Source: Undaria pinnatifida
Lineage: Eukaryota; Sar; Phaeophyceae; Laminariales; Alariaceae
Length of the DNA: 64,000 nucleotides
Direction of reading: 5' to 3'
NCBI GenBank assembly: GCA_012845835.1
Contig: JABAKD010000016.1
Coordinates: 2,164,359-2,228,358, forward strand
Below are positions 1 to 12,100 of the stretch, piece by piece (the first letter of the stretch is position 1; each line of letters begins with the position of its first letter). The notes beneath the pieces were generated by a model, which worked only from the letters and a program-made list of their open reading frames with translations, searched no databases and was not told where the DNA came from. A program made the translations under genes and the position numbers.

Positions 1-2790
1 TTCGCTTGTTCACCGTTTCGTCTGTTGACGGTTTCGGTTGTTGACGGTGTCACCCGCCCATGGTTTTTTGCCTTTTGCCGGTGTTGCCTGCTGAGGGTTG
101 CGCCGACGGTTGGTTTCGTACGCCGACAGTTTCGCCTATTGACGGTTTCGCCTGTTGACGGTTTCACCCGCCGACGGCTTTGCCTGCTGACGATTTTGTC
201 CGTTGGCGGTTTCGACTGTTGTTGGCGGTTTCGGCTGTTGACGGTTTCGCCCGCCGACGGTTTCATCGGCCGACAGTTTCGACTATTGACGATTTTGGCT
301 GTTGGCGGTTGCAGCCGCTGACGGTTTCGCTTGTTGACGGTTTTGTCCTTTGGCAATTTCGTCTCTTTCCGCCTATTGACGGCAGTGGCGGCTTCACCCA
401 TCGACGGTTTCGCCTATTTGACGGTTTCGCCCGCCGACCGTGTAACCTACTACCGGTAACGTTTTCGCCTGTTGGCAACGTTTTCGCCTGTTGGCGGTTT
501 CACCTGTTGAAGGCTTCGCCTATTGACGGTTTCGCCCGGCGACGGTTGCACCCGCTGACAGTTTTACCGGCTGGCGTTTTTGCCTGACGGTTTCGCCTGT
601 TGCCGTTTTCGCCGGTTAACGGTTTTGCCCGGCGACGGTTTCATCCACCGATAGCTTCGCCTGCTGACGGTTTCAACTATTCACTCGTTCGGCTGTTGAC
701 GGTTGTACCAGTCAACGTTTTTGCCCGTTGATGGTTTCGCCTGTTGACGGTGTTGTTGACGGTCCGTTGGCCGTTTCACCTGTTGCTGGTGGCTTCGCCC
801 GTTTGTTGACGGTTTCGCCCGCCGACGGGTTCCCTTTTGGTGGTTTGATCAGCCGACCGTTTCGCCAGATGGCGGTTGCACCCGCCCATGGTTTAGCCTG
901 TTGACAGTTTCACCCGCCGACGGTTTCGTCTGTTAACGGGTTCGCTTGTTGACGGTTTCGCCCGTCGACGGTTTCGCCCGCCGTCGGTTTCACCTACCGG
1001 CGGCGTCGCCTGTTGACCGTCTCGCCTGTTGAGGGTTTAACAGGGTTTCGCCTGTTGACGGTTTCGCCTGTTGAAGGTTTCAAATACCAAAGGTTTCTGT
1101 CAAGGATTTCGCCTGTTGCCGGTTTCGCGTGTTGACGATTTCGCTTCTTTACGGTTTCACCCGCCGACAGTTTCATCCGTCGACGGTTTCGCTTTTTATC
1201 GACGATTCCGGCTGTTGACGGCTTCGGCTGTTGGCGGTTTAACCACCCGACGGTTCTCCCTGTTGACGGTTCGCCTTTTGGCAATTGTTGCCTGTTGACG
1301 ACTTCGCTTGTTGACGGTGTCATCCGCCAATGATTTCGCCCGTTGACGGTTTTACCCGCTGACGGTGTCGCCTGTTGACGATTTCGCCTGCCGGCGATTT
1401 CATCCGCCGACAGTTTCGCCTATTGACGGTTTCGGCGGTTCACGATTTCACCAGCCGAGGGTTTCACCCGCCTGCGGTTTCGCCTGTTGACGTTTTTATC
1501 CGTTGGCGGTTTTGCCTGTTTCTGCCGGTTTCGCTTGTTGGCCGTTCACCCGCCGACGGTTTCATCCGCCGATAGTTTTGTCTATTGACGGTTTCGGTTG
1601 TTGACGGTTTCATCCGCCGACTGTTTCGACTGTTGACCGTTTTATCCGTCGGCGGTTTCGCCTGCTGATGGTGTTTGCTTGTTGACGGCTGTTGACGGTT
1701 CACCCCTCACGGTTTCGCCTGCTGGCGGTTTCGCCCGCCGACAGTGCAACCTGCCCACGGTTTCGCGTGTTGACGGTTTCGTCCGTTGGCGGTTTCGCCT
1801 GTTGAAGGCTTCACTTGTTGACGGTTTCGCCCGACGACGCGTGCACCTGCCGACGGTTTCACCGGCAGAGGGTTTTGCCAGTTGAAGGTCTCACTCGCTG
1901 ACAATTTCGCTTGTTAGCGGTTTCGCCCGCCAACGATTTCGCCTGTCGACGGTTTTGCCCATCGACGGCTTCGCCTGTTGCCGGTTTCTGTTGTTGGCGG
2001 TTTTGCCCGCCGACGGTTTTATCCGCCGACAGTTTCGCTTATTAACTTTTTCGCCTACTATTAATAACGGTTCAGCCTCTTGGCGGTTTCGGCTGCTGGT
2101 GGTGTCATCAGCCGAAGGTTTCACCCGCCGATAGTTTTCGCCCGTTGACAGTTTTGTCCGTTAGCGGTTTCGCCTGTCTTTGCCGGTTTCGCCTGTCTTT
2201 GCCGGTTTCGCCTGTCTTTGACGGTTTCGCCTACCGGCGGTTCATCCACCGACGATTTCGCCTGTTGGCGGTTCCACCTGTTAATGGTTTCGGCTGTTGA
2301 CGGTTTCGGCTGTTGTCGGCTTCACCCGTCCCACCGGTGGTTTCATCCACCGACAGTTTCGCCTGTTGGCGGTTCCATCTGTTGATGGTTTCGGCTGTAG
2401 ACGGTTTCGGCTGTTGTCGATTTGCCCGCCGACGGATTCGCCTGTTGAAGGTTGCGGACGGTTTTACCCTTGAACGGTTTTGCCTGCTTACGGTTTCGTC
2501 TGATACCGGCTTCGTTCCTTGATGGTCTCGCCAATGTCGATTTGGTCCGATGACGGGTCCGTTCGATGCCGGTTTCATCCGCTAGCAGCTGACATTTGGC
2601 ACGCCAGTTTCACCCGTTGACAGTTCCCTAATAAAACGGTTTCGCCTACGAGTATGTCGGCGTCACCCTATGCCGCTGTCAGGTTCATCCGCTATTTTAG
2701 AGGTTTTCTTCCGCTGAAGGCTTTGCCCGATGTCAAACTAATGCTGCGTGAAATATCGGTTTAAACATCCGAATACCGGCCGTCTCGCCC
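1..2790. repeat. Degenerate 16-bp minisatellite, cut by the left edge
   Basis: The stretch is built from a diverged unit close to GTTGACGGTTTCGCCY, with variants such as CCGCCGACGGTTTCAT, repeated well over 100 times on the plus strand. Copies fade out between about 2600 and 2790. Both strands carry many open frames of 60-130 codons, because the unit rarely makes a stop and three units make 48 bases. These translate to repetitive Arg/Leu/Phe/Val-rich strings with frame jumps, so I read it as non-coding. It lies just beyond the last visible exon of the minus-strand Arg/Ser-rich gene and is probably in its next intron or downstream of it. Confidence 0.93.
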
Positions 2791-2922
2791 TTCTATTGTT
2801 TCGTCTGATCTCAGGAGGTGTTTTCATTCGCTGATGTTTTCATGATATACCGTCTCGAGCGGTTTCACTAACCAAGACAATATAACCACAACAAGAAAAA
2901 AAACGTTCTACCGAGTACATAC

Positions 2923-3114
2923 CTAGACCGCCTGTCCCTGCTGATGCTTCGGCTAAGGCTCCGAGCGACACCCCCATCCCTTCGGTTAGGACTGCGCCCC
3001 TTCCGCCTTCTACGAAAGGGAGCGGTAGCAGAGGCGCGGGGCGGAACAGGACGATTCGCGTTGAAAAAATTAACGGATTCGATCGGGATCTGATTGAAAA
3101 ATCTCATCACGCGC
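2923..3114 (-). CDS. Exon, Arg/Ser-rich gene (last visible exon)
   Basis: Acceptor TTCTGAG (weak pyrimidine tract; it could also be GATGAG six codons-equivalent downstream in the same phase), strong donor TCTAG|GTATGT. The product contains ESVNFFNANRPVPPRASAT, then KGRSPNRRDGG and SLSRSISRDRRS, so the RS character continues. The next exon must lie left of 2923 or outside the window. Confidence 0.55.
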
Positions 3115-6100
3115 CTCAGAATACACAGCTAAGCAGTACCATTAGCACCATGCATGCTGCGTGCGTGTCTTACAGCTCCTTACGACATCTCCTACCCCAA
3201 TAGCCCGGGTTGTTTCGTGTTGCCGATGAGCCATCCGACGCCAGGGGTGCAGCAGAAATTTCTGAGCTCCCGACATGAGGAGCTCAATATATCACCCGCA
3301 ATATGACCTCGAGGACATTCGCTCGCGCAACGCGACCAACATTTCTATGCACTAGACCTATAATCAACCATTTGTACTCGTAAAATTATCATACAAGCCC
3401 ATAGCTTCACACTTGAGGAGCCCAACCGGTCAGACACAATTAGTCAATCCAACAACTGCAATCCCTACCGTGGGATGACTCCGATGGTGTTGTCGTTATG
3501 GTTTTTGGACATTATCCCCCTCTAAAGCCCCTACGGGGATAAAGTCAAATTAAAAGGTTAGTTACCATGCGCGTCCCCGGCGTCTCACAACTTTTTGCAT
3601 CTGTTTCGACAGGGGTGCAAAATATTTCGTTCCCGATGGGCGCCGCGCCTACTGACAATCTTGTTTGAGAAAAAGGGAGGGTTTAATGGAGAAAAACAAA
3701 ACCTACAGTTTTTCCTTCCTACCAAGTTCTGCGAGGCGGACATCAGCACGGCCAAGCACCAATAAAAAAACAAACTCTGAGCCACCCTCCACAGCCCCCC
3801 CCCCTCTCCTTCCATCCCATCTTACCTCCCGCGGCCATATTCCCTGTCGAACTCCTCCACGTCCAGGTCTCCTCGCCGGCTCTGCCCTCTATGCCGGCGC
3901 CTTTCCCTGTCCGAAGCCTCTCCACCAAACCTACCGCCGCCACCGCTACCGCCGTACCCCCCCCTTTCCCTGGCCATGATACCCATGCTAACACCGGGCT
4001 GCGTCCTACCCCCCCGCCATCGCTGATCACGGTCGTCGTGGTCGGGCCTGGGTGGAGCAGAACAGAGCGGACGAAGGCAGGCCCAATCGTGGGAGGGGGG
4101 GGAGGCAGGGGTAGGGGTGTAGGGGTAGGGGTAGGGATGGGTGGGGGGATAGGGGGGTGGGCAGGTGGGTGGGTAGGTGGGTGGGTAGGTGGGTGGGAGT
4201 CTACCTCCGAAATAATGTATCATGACCTGGCGACATGATGTGTCCGATGCGCGCATCCATCCTATCGTTTGTACCTGCGAGGGTCTAGCGGCACATCCGC
4301 CGCTGATCCGAGAATTCCCATTCCTTCAAACGGGCCTGCCTTGCGGAAACTGTTGTCCACTGGCTCGGCGTCGCTCTCGCCATCGGTGCCCTGGAAGGGG
4401 CCGTCGTACAAAAACGGATGGTTGACTGGTGATTGGTAATGGTGTAATGGTTGAATGTCCATGGTTGATTGGTCGCATGCTAAGGTACCGGCATAACATT
4501 GTGTGAGGCTCCTAACTTGAGCTCTACTTGTACAAGTATACCGTCACCCAAAAAAACGGCACTGTGAGAAGAAAAAAAAGTGCACCTGATGAACAATCCC
4601 ATGCTCTAGGTATTCAACGAAAAATATTTCATGAAATTATTCTAACGAAGTTAGGGTCGAACCTCATCTTTGCAAGCTGCGTACTACATCGATCGTCCGT
4701 TTTTAGTCATTTTCATAAATCGTGTAAAACACGAATGGCATTCCAAACAACTCTTATTGGGTACTTCCTCAGTCCAGGCGCCCAGTCAATTTTTTGGTGA
4801 AAAAGCGCTACTCCTATCGTAGACAGAGTCGATGGTGATTTTTGATCGGTGATTGTTTATGGTTAGTTGTTTGCTGGTGATTGTTGTTTTCTGATTGGTT
4901 GGTTCGTCGCCGGAGCGGGGGCGGGGGGCGAGGACGGCTGACAAAGGTAAAGGGGGGTGATTGTGGCGGCGGCGGGGTGGTAGGCTCAATGGGCAAGTGC
5001 GCTAAGATGAGTTTTGATTGTTGTTTAGTAATTGTTGAACGTTGGTATTGGTGGTTGGCTGGTGACCTTTGTTTTGTTTAATATTATTAATTGAAGGCTG
5101 ATTGTGGATGGTAAATTGTTGAATGTTGACAGCTATGTTTGCTGCGGCTCCTGACCTGAGGTGCTCTATATACCGCATCCAAAAACTGGCTTGAGAAAAA
5201 GCAAGACCTTCCCTCAACCCGATGAACAATCCATGGGTTGCGAATTATTACAGTGTAGACACCCCGCGAATAATACTGGAACACAACTAAATCGGGCTCC
5301 AAAAAGCATTGGGTACCGTCGTTCCTCAAAATCGAGGAACCCCGAAAACACATAAACACCAGGAGTCCAAAACCTATACCCCCTCCCCTCCCAGGAAGGG
5401 GATGCGACAAGCGTTTCTTGTTAAAGTAAAGAAGAAACGTAATGAGATCCCAAACGATGGAGTGTCTCGTCAGGAGTAGAAACGGTGTCCAGTCTAGAAA
5501 GGGACGCATGGTCAATGGCCAAATGACTAAGGCAAGCAACAAACGATTACGCCCCCCCTACCATACCACGCCTCCTTACTGAAACATCGCCTCCTCACCC
5601 GATCGCTGCTGACGCTGCCACCAACGCTGCTACCGCTGCTCCAACTCCGCCCCCGCCCACCGCCACCAGCACCACTGCCATCACTCATGCTACTACGGCT
5701 TCGGCTGTGACTTCGGGCACCACCACCGTCACTACCGCTGGGGCTCCGAGACGCCCTGGCCATCGCCCCCCTCCAACCCAATGCCTTCTCCCTCTCGTCC
5801 ATTTCCTCGGCTTCGTCTTCCTCTTGATTTTTCTTTCCACTTTTTGAGCGTTTTCGGCGGCGTTGTCTTCCCCGCCGACTGGGACTGAGGCTGGGCGAGT
5901 TTCCCACGGACCGAGAGCGCCCGCGCTTGTGTTCTCTCCCGAGGGAGTCCACACTCCTGCTTTGGCGTGCGTGCATGGTGGGGGTAAGGAGTTGTGCATG
6001 TGTTGTAGTATATATGAGTCGTGCAGTATCAGCGGTAGTGATAGTGTTGGCGTTGATGATAGAGGTGTTGTTGCTGGTGTCAGTGTTGGTATTGGTGTCG

Positions 6101-9100
6101 ATGTTGGTGGTGGGGGTGGGGTGGGGGTGTATGGATACGGGAAAAGGTTCATTAGACAGAAAAATACAAAACAAACAAAACGCGGCAGCATAAAAATAAA
6201 AACGGACCAAAGACAAGCTAACATTCCATTTTGAAGTGTCGTCGCACGCACCCCACGCTGGCACTTCTCCTCCTTCCCCTCGTCGAGGATTTCTCGCCCC
6301 TGTCTCGTCTCGCTGACAACCGCCGCCTGGTGCTGCTTTTTTTCCGGCTGCTCGACTTCTTCGAAGCGGTACCACCGTGCCTGTCCTCGTCTTCCCCGGG
6401 GCGGCGCCTCTTTTTCTTCTTGCGGTCGGCCTTCCGGCTGTCCTGCTGTGGGCGAAAAGACAATGATATAACACCATTCGGTAGGAGATAACGATATTAT
6501 ATTTGCGTGGTGCTCGGCTTTCGGCTGCCCAGCTCTGCGCAAACGATAGCGACACTACCGGTACATTAAATTGCGGTATGACAGATGATATCATGTACAG
6601 CTGCACGACCTTCCTGGACGGGTGATCGGGTGATAGTATAATACAGTGGTCCGAATATAAAAAGACCGGCACTATAGCGGCAACCGGCACTGCTTCGCAT
6701 ACCTCCCGTACGGGTTGTTCCCATCTGTCCCAAACGATTTCACAGGTGCTACAACGTGAACCGACACTAATCAACCCGCACTGTAGACGGACCACTACCG
6801 TACAGCACTTACTGTTATTTAGGTAGCTATACCTGAGTCCCGACACGGTTAAGGCGACCGGCTGGCGTTCGCACCTTGTTTAGCCGATACACGCACCCCT
6901 CGTACATATACACCAACTGCGGTGTAGTGGCGTAATTCTACTACCGTGCACAGAGTGAGTCAGTACGCAGGGGGCATGCAGCAACACTACCCGTCCGTAC
7001 AGTTGATACAACATCATCTCATATTGCTGTCGCATCCAAATGTATTTTGAGCCGCACTGCTGCTGCTGCTGCTGCGATGTCTCCGCGACCTATAGACAGT
7101 ATACACCCTTGTTGCTGTTGTTTTTGCGGTGGTATCTCCGCGTCTGCATATACAGGGAGTACACAGGAAGTATCCCTTGCGTACAAACCCGGTAGACACA
7201 AGTAGCCCACTCCAAAAGTTAACACACTAGACTATAATCACGTGTTTTTTGCGTAGTGTCCCCCTCAATGCGGGTTATACAGTTTCCGCGCGAAGAACAA
7301 GGCTGAACGTCTTAGTCCTGTTCACCTGGCATTAGCAGGGGGGTCACCGACCTGTATCCCTCACGACGGTATCCACACGCGATCGAACTATCACACGCAG
7401 CTTGCACAGCTGAGTTTTGACCTAAATCCTTTTTGGTCAATCTCACAGCTAAAGTGTATTTTTTCATTTTCAAATATATTTATACATGGCGCACCATTCA
7501 GTTGGAACGATACTTGGGTCAGCCCCCATATCGGCCAGCGTACAACGATACTGCTACTCGGCGCAGCCCTCCATCAGCAAACGCATATTCGTACCGGTAT
7601 ATACGCATACCTGGTATATTATGCCTGTGTTCTTGGTGATGGCGAAAATATGGAAAACAATATTTGCACGGACTATACGCATACCTGGTATACTAGATCT
7701 ATGCCTGTACCATAGAACGGTATCATACCACTATTCCATAATATTCGGCGTGGCATTAACCGTGTACTCCCGGCTGGCGTACATGCCTATTGTTTAATGC
7801 AGAAAACAAGTCTGGGTGGCAACATAACGACCATCTGGCCTCCATCATATACCGGTATTAGTAAAAAAGGAAAAAATACCCTTCAGCTGTGAGATCGACC
7901 AAAAAGTTTTTTGTGATCAAAATTCAGCTTTGCAAGTTGCGTGTGATACTTCGATCGCGCGTGTTACGGGGTGTGTATACCCACGTCGTGAAGGATACAG
8001 CTCGGTGACTACCCTGCTATTAATAATGCCAGGATCAGCAGGACTACAGTAAGACGTTTCACCTTGTTCTGTGCACGGAAACTGTATAGCCCGCATTGAG
8101 GGGGACAAAATCAGACATCTGTGGAATTCAGTATGCATGAAAAAATAAGTGTTATAGTGGTTTGAGTTAACTTTTGGAGTGGGCCACTTGGGTCTACCGG
8201 GTTCGTACGCAAGTTCTTGCGTACTTCCCGTAAATGTGGCAGGCCAGCGGAGGTCCAGCCCAAGCCTGATGCTCGGGTTGTTAGTGCTGTCGAGTCATGA
8301 TGGAACATGCGGTGGCCGTCGATCGCTACTGTTCCGAAGTGATCTCTCTTCTGCTCTTGATGTAATGCAAAGGCACACTCACACACCTGTATTGATCGAA
8401 TGAAGACCGACGAGTGAAATCTGGCGTTCTGCGTCAGGCATCGGGCGGTGCACACTTGATCCTAAAGCTCTTCGAACGCCCATCTCACACACTACCAGGG
8501 AAGACACAAATTAAAGCGTGGATCCAAAACGCCAGACCCCTGCACTCCTACAGATGGAAGCTCTTGCGCTAATACTGAATGATCAAAGGTGCGTGTCGCT
8601 GAATAGCCGATAGTCTATACATCTATAATATTTGAACCCGAAAAGTCCCTATGTGTCCAATCAGATTAAATTTTCCCTCCTATTTTCAGTACCAAACACG
8701 TCATCATGGCCTCGCGGTTCAGAGGGTTGCAGCCTCGCCTTGGCGCCTGGGTAGACAGAGTGTAACACAACCGGAGCAGCGGGTCTCATACCGCGCCGAG
8801 TCGTGGCCGTCGCGTGCTGAGCATTGCCGAAAGTCCCCATGCGGTGACAAGGCCGTCCCGTTCCACAAGGCATAAAGCCAGCATTGTGATGCTGAATCAA
8901 CTTTTCGAATAGAAACAGGAACTCAACTGGCCAATCCCACTTCCACAAAGACAGCATTGTTGCTGGCTTCTTTGTATGCCACGTTAGAGGCTGCTGGCTT
9001 TTTCTAGGCCTCAATGTCAGTAGTAGCACCTGTCTCTGTCCGGGGCGCACTCGATTACAAGGCCCTGCTGCGCTCTCAGACCCCCCCCCCTGGAGAAAGC

Positions 9101-12100
9101 CTTCCTAACTCCTTTCGGGGAACCTTCCTGGTTCGATGCTTTCGATGCTTTCTTCAGGGGTTATTTTGTCCAGGGCAGTCCTCGGGAAAAATTCCCGCAG
9201 GATTTCACCGGAATTCGAATCTATTCCCGTTCCCGTGCAATATCGTACCCGCCCACCCAGCCCCGAAGAAATATTGAATTCCCGTTCCCACCCAAATCGT
9301 TCCCGTGGAAATCCTGATTTCCCATTCCCACCCAAACGATTCCAGTGGAAATATCTGTTTTCTTCTGGCGTTCCGTCCCCGTGCCGTAAAATCCCGTGAA
9401 GATATCGATTTCCCAAATCCCGTGCAAACTAAAAGTGTCCCTTTTTCTTCAATTCCCGAGGGAAATACTTCCGCGCTACCCGCGCACTGCAGGGGAACAG
9501 CACGTACACCGCCCCACGCTCAAGTCCGAGGTCTGGGGTCCCTCGTGGTATATTTTTTCTCCTTTGCATAAATAAGGAAAATAAAAATCTCGTCAGGTAA
9601 ACGATTTTAGCTGGTGCTTGCTGTACCCATATTATCAAGCACCTGGAATCGCAACAACTTCCGTTAATGATTGACCGTACGAATTTTGTACGTGTGGCTC
9701 AGAACTTACTGCTGTAGACGCTTCCAACCTGGGAGTAAAGCTGAGTATGTTTGAGAGAAAATACTGCAGGTACTCCGTGCACTCGCAGTATTTCGGGTAC
9801 ATATACTGCGGACACTGCGAGCACTCTCGGTATGTCGACGTTCGGCACACTACGAATACTTCCGAACTCGCAGTGTTTCGGGAATCGATCCTACTGCTGT
9901 GGACACTTCCTGTACTTCAACTAGGTGCTCCCTGTACTTCAAGTATTCCTGTGATACCCGCGCGTACTGCAAGTAGTACTGACAGTGTTTCGTCCGTTGT
10001 TGCTGCTCGTACAGTACTCGCAGTACCAAAATGCTCTCAACGTGCGCAGAATAATCGGCGTATGGAGTATACTTCCACTGCGTCTTCCGTGCACCGTTTC
10101 GATAATTTCGTTCTCACGTTTTGGCAGAAAACATTCTCAGACGGTCCCACGAGTAGGAGTTAGAGCAATTTACTTTATCCTCGTACTGCAATTAATACCC
10201 GGCCGAAGGCGCGGACAATGCCGTCGGTGCGGGGGCAAGACCCAGCACCAGGAGAGGTGCTGGGTCTAACCCCCGTCGATGTGAGCGAGGCCTTGTGTAA
10301 CTCCTCTCTATGTTTCCTTTGCCTTCCCCGTTCTCGCAGGGAAGCTATACATGGGTTTGAACGGGGTGAGCGGCGATTGCGCTCATTCTTCTAGTGATTC
10401 GCGCCAAACGCTGGAGCCCATTTTTGTCCCAAACATGGATTCGTCCATTGGGTAGCGATGTTACTACAGTAAACTGGGGTTCTGTATCACGGATACTGCC
10501 TGTACTTCAAGTCTTTTGGGTTGGATACTCCCTGCGGATACTCCCTATTTTCGCAGTTCTGTGCTGCTCGTGCTGGCAGTGCTCGCAGTATTTCGGTCGA
10601 CAGTAATAATCGTTCATACTGCCGGTACTAACAGCACTTCGGCCGTCAGTACCACTGGCATATTACCCCGAGTGCTCGCAGCACGAAATACTCCAAATTC
10701 TCGAAGTATACTCGGAGTATGAAGTACACACTGGGAGCATCTGTGCGTACTTCTCTCGTGGTGTTCCGTTTGCAACGACATGGGCGCAGTGTTGTGTGGT
10801 GGAAGCATGGCGGGTTTTCTCCCAAAGCGGTCGAGGTTGCTATTGTATCTCCTGTCGCAGCGTCTACTGCTGTACAGCCGTAGATTGTTTTCTGATGTCG
10901 TTTGGAATCTGCAGTAAAATTGCGAGAATAACGTTTTTGGCTGCTCGGGACGCGAGGAATGGCCAGCGCGATCAACACCAGCAAATGTGGGTGCTCTCAA
11001 CGTCCTGGCATGGACCTGCGAAGCTAATAACAGCAGCTTGGAGCACGTGTTCTTAGCTTCGTACGTACCTTTAAGGATGAGCCCCTTTCGACGTCCTCGG
11101 CAAGGCAACTCGAGCGGCCCCTTTACAGTTGCAGTTCCGCGGTACCCTTTAGTGCGAGGCCCCAGTTTAGTGCCGTGAAAATCACTTGCCACGACTTTGT
11201 GGCACAGAGTATAGTCTACTTGGTTAGCACTATTTCGGGATAGTTCGGGGTCCCTATTTAGTGCTGCTGGTAATGCACCGCCCTAACGAGGGGCCAAGAC
11301 TGCTGCACTTACACAGCTACCTGGTATTAAAATAGCTGTACTGGTAGCCATCACATACATGATCATAGATATAATTACATTTGTCCTCGAAATTTTTTTA
11401 AACCTTATTCACTTGGTTAATGGGACCTGCTCCGCTCTCAGCGCTCCCACTTGGAACACGCCTGCCTAAACCCCCCTCTCGGAGAACCTTCCCGGCATTC
11501 TTCGCGTTCCTTACTTTCTTCGCTTTCTTCGTTCCCTTTTTTCCCGTTTCTCTCTTTATTTTTTTCATTCCGTAACTTTATCCAACGTATGATCTACGAC
11601 TTTAGGGTGTTTATTTTCGTTTTTACCAACGCATGATCTACGACTCTACGACGCATCTACGGCGCAAAGTCGTGAGATGTTGAAGTTGACTGCCGGCTTT
11701 TTAGTGTTCTACAAGTAGGCACCTACTTTCAGCTCCCTACGCTGGCCACCTGTCGCCGTGGCGCTTCCCCACCACTTTACAACTCGGAGAGCGAGAAGCA
11801 TGTCGTCTTCAAGCATCTATCGTAGCTCTCCTGCTGAAAAGCCGAAGCCCACCAACCAAAGCCAAGGAGGGGGAGGTGGTGGAGGCTCTGCCGGTGGCGG
11901 TGGTACTGCTGCACTGCTGTTCTCCTGTATGTAGTAAAAATTTGGTCGGTGGGTGGGTGGAGGGTGCACTGCGTCGTCCGTGGTGGGTGGGTGGGCCGTT
12001 CTGTATGTGGGAAAGCCGAAGCCCACCAACCAAAGCCAAGGAGGGGGAGGTGGTGGAGGCTCTGCCGGTGGCGGTGGTACTGCTGCACTGCTATTCTCCT

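Noticed and set aside
25-2578. Open frames of 60-135 codons on both strands in 1-2600
   Set aside because: They follow the 16-bp minisatellite unit, occur in all frames and give repetitive strings, so they are by-products of the repeat.
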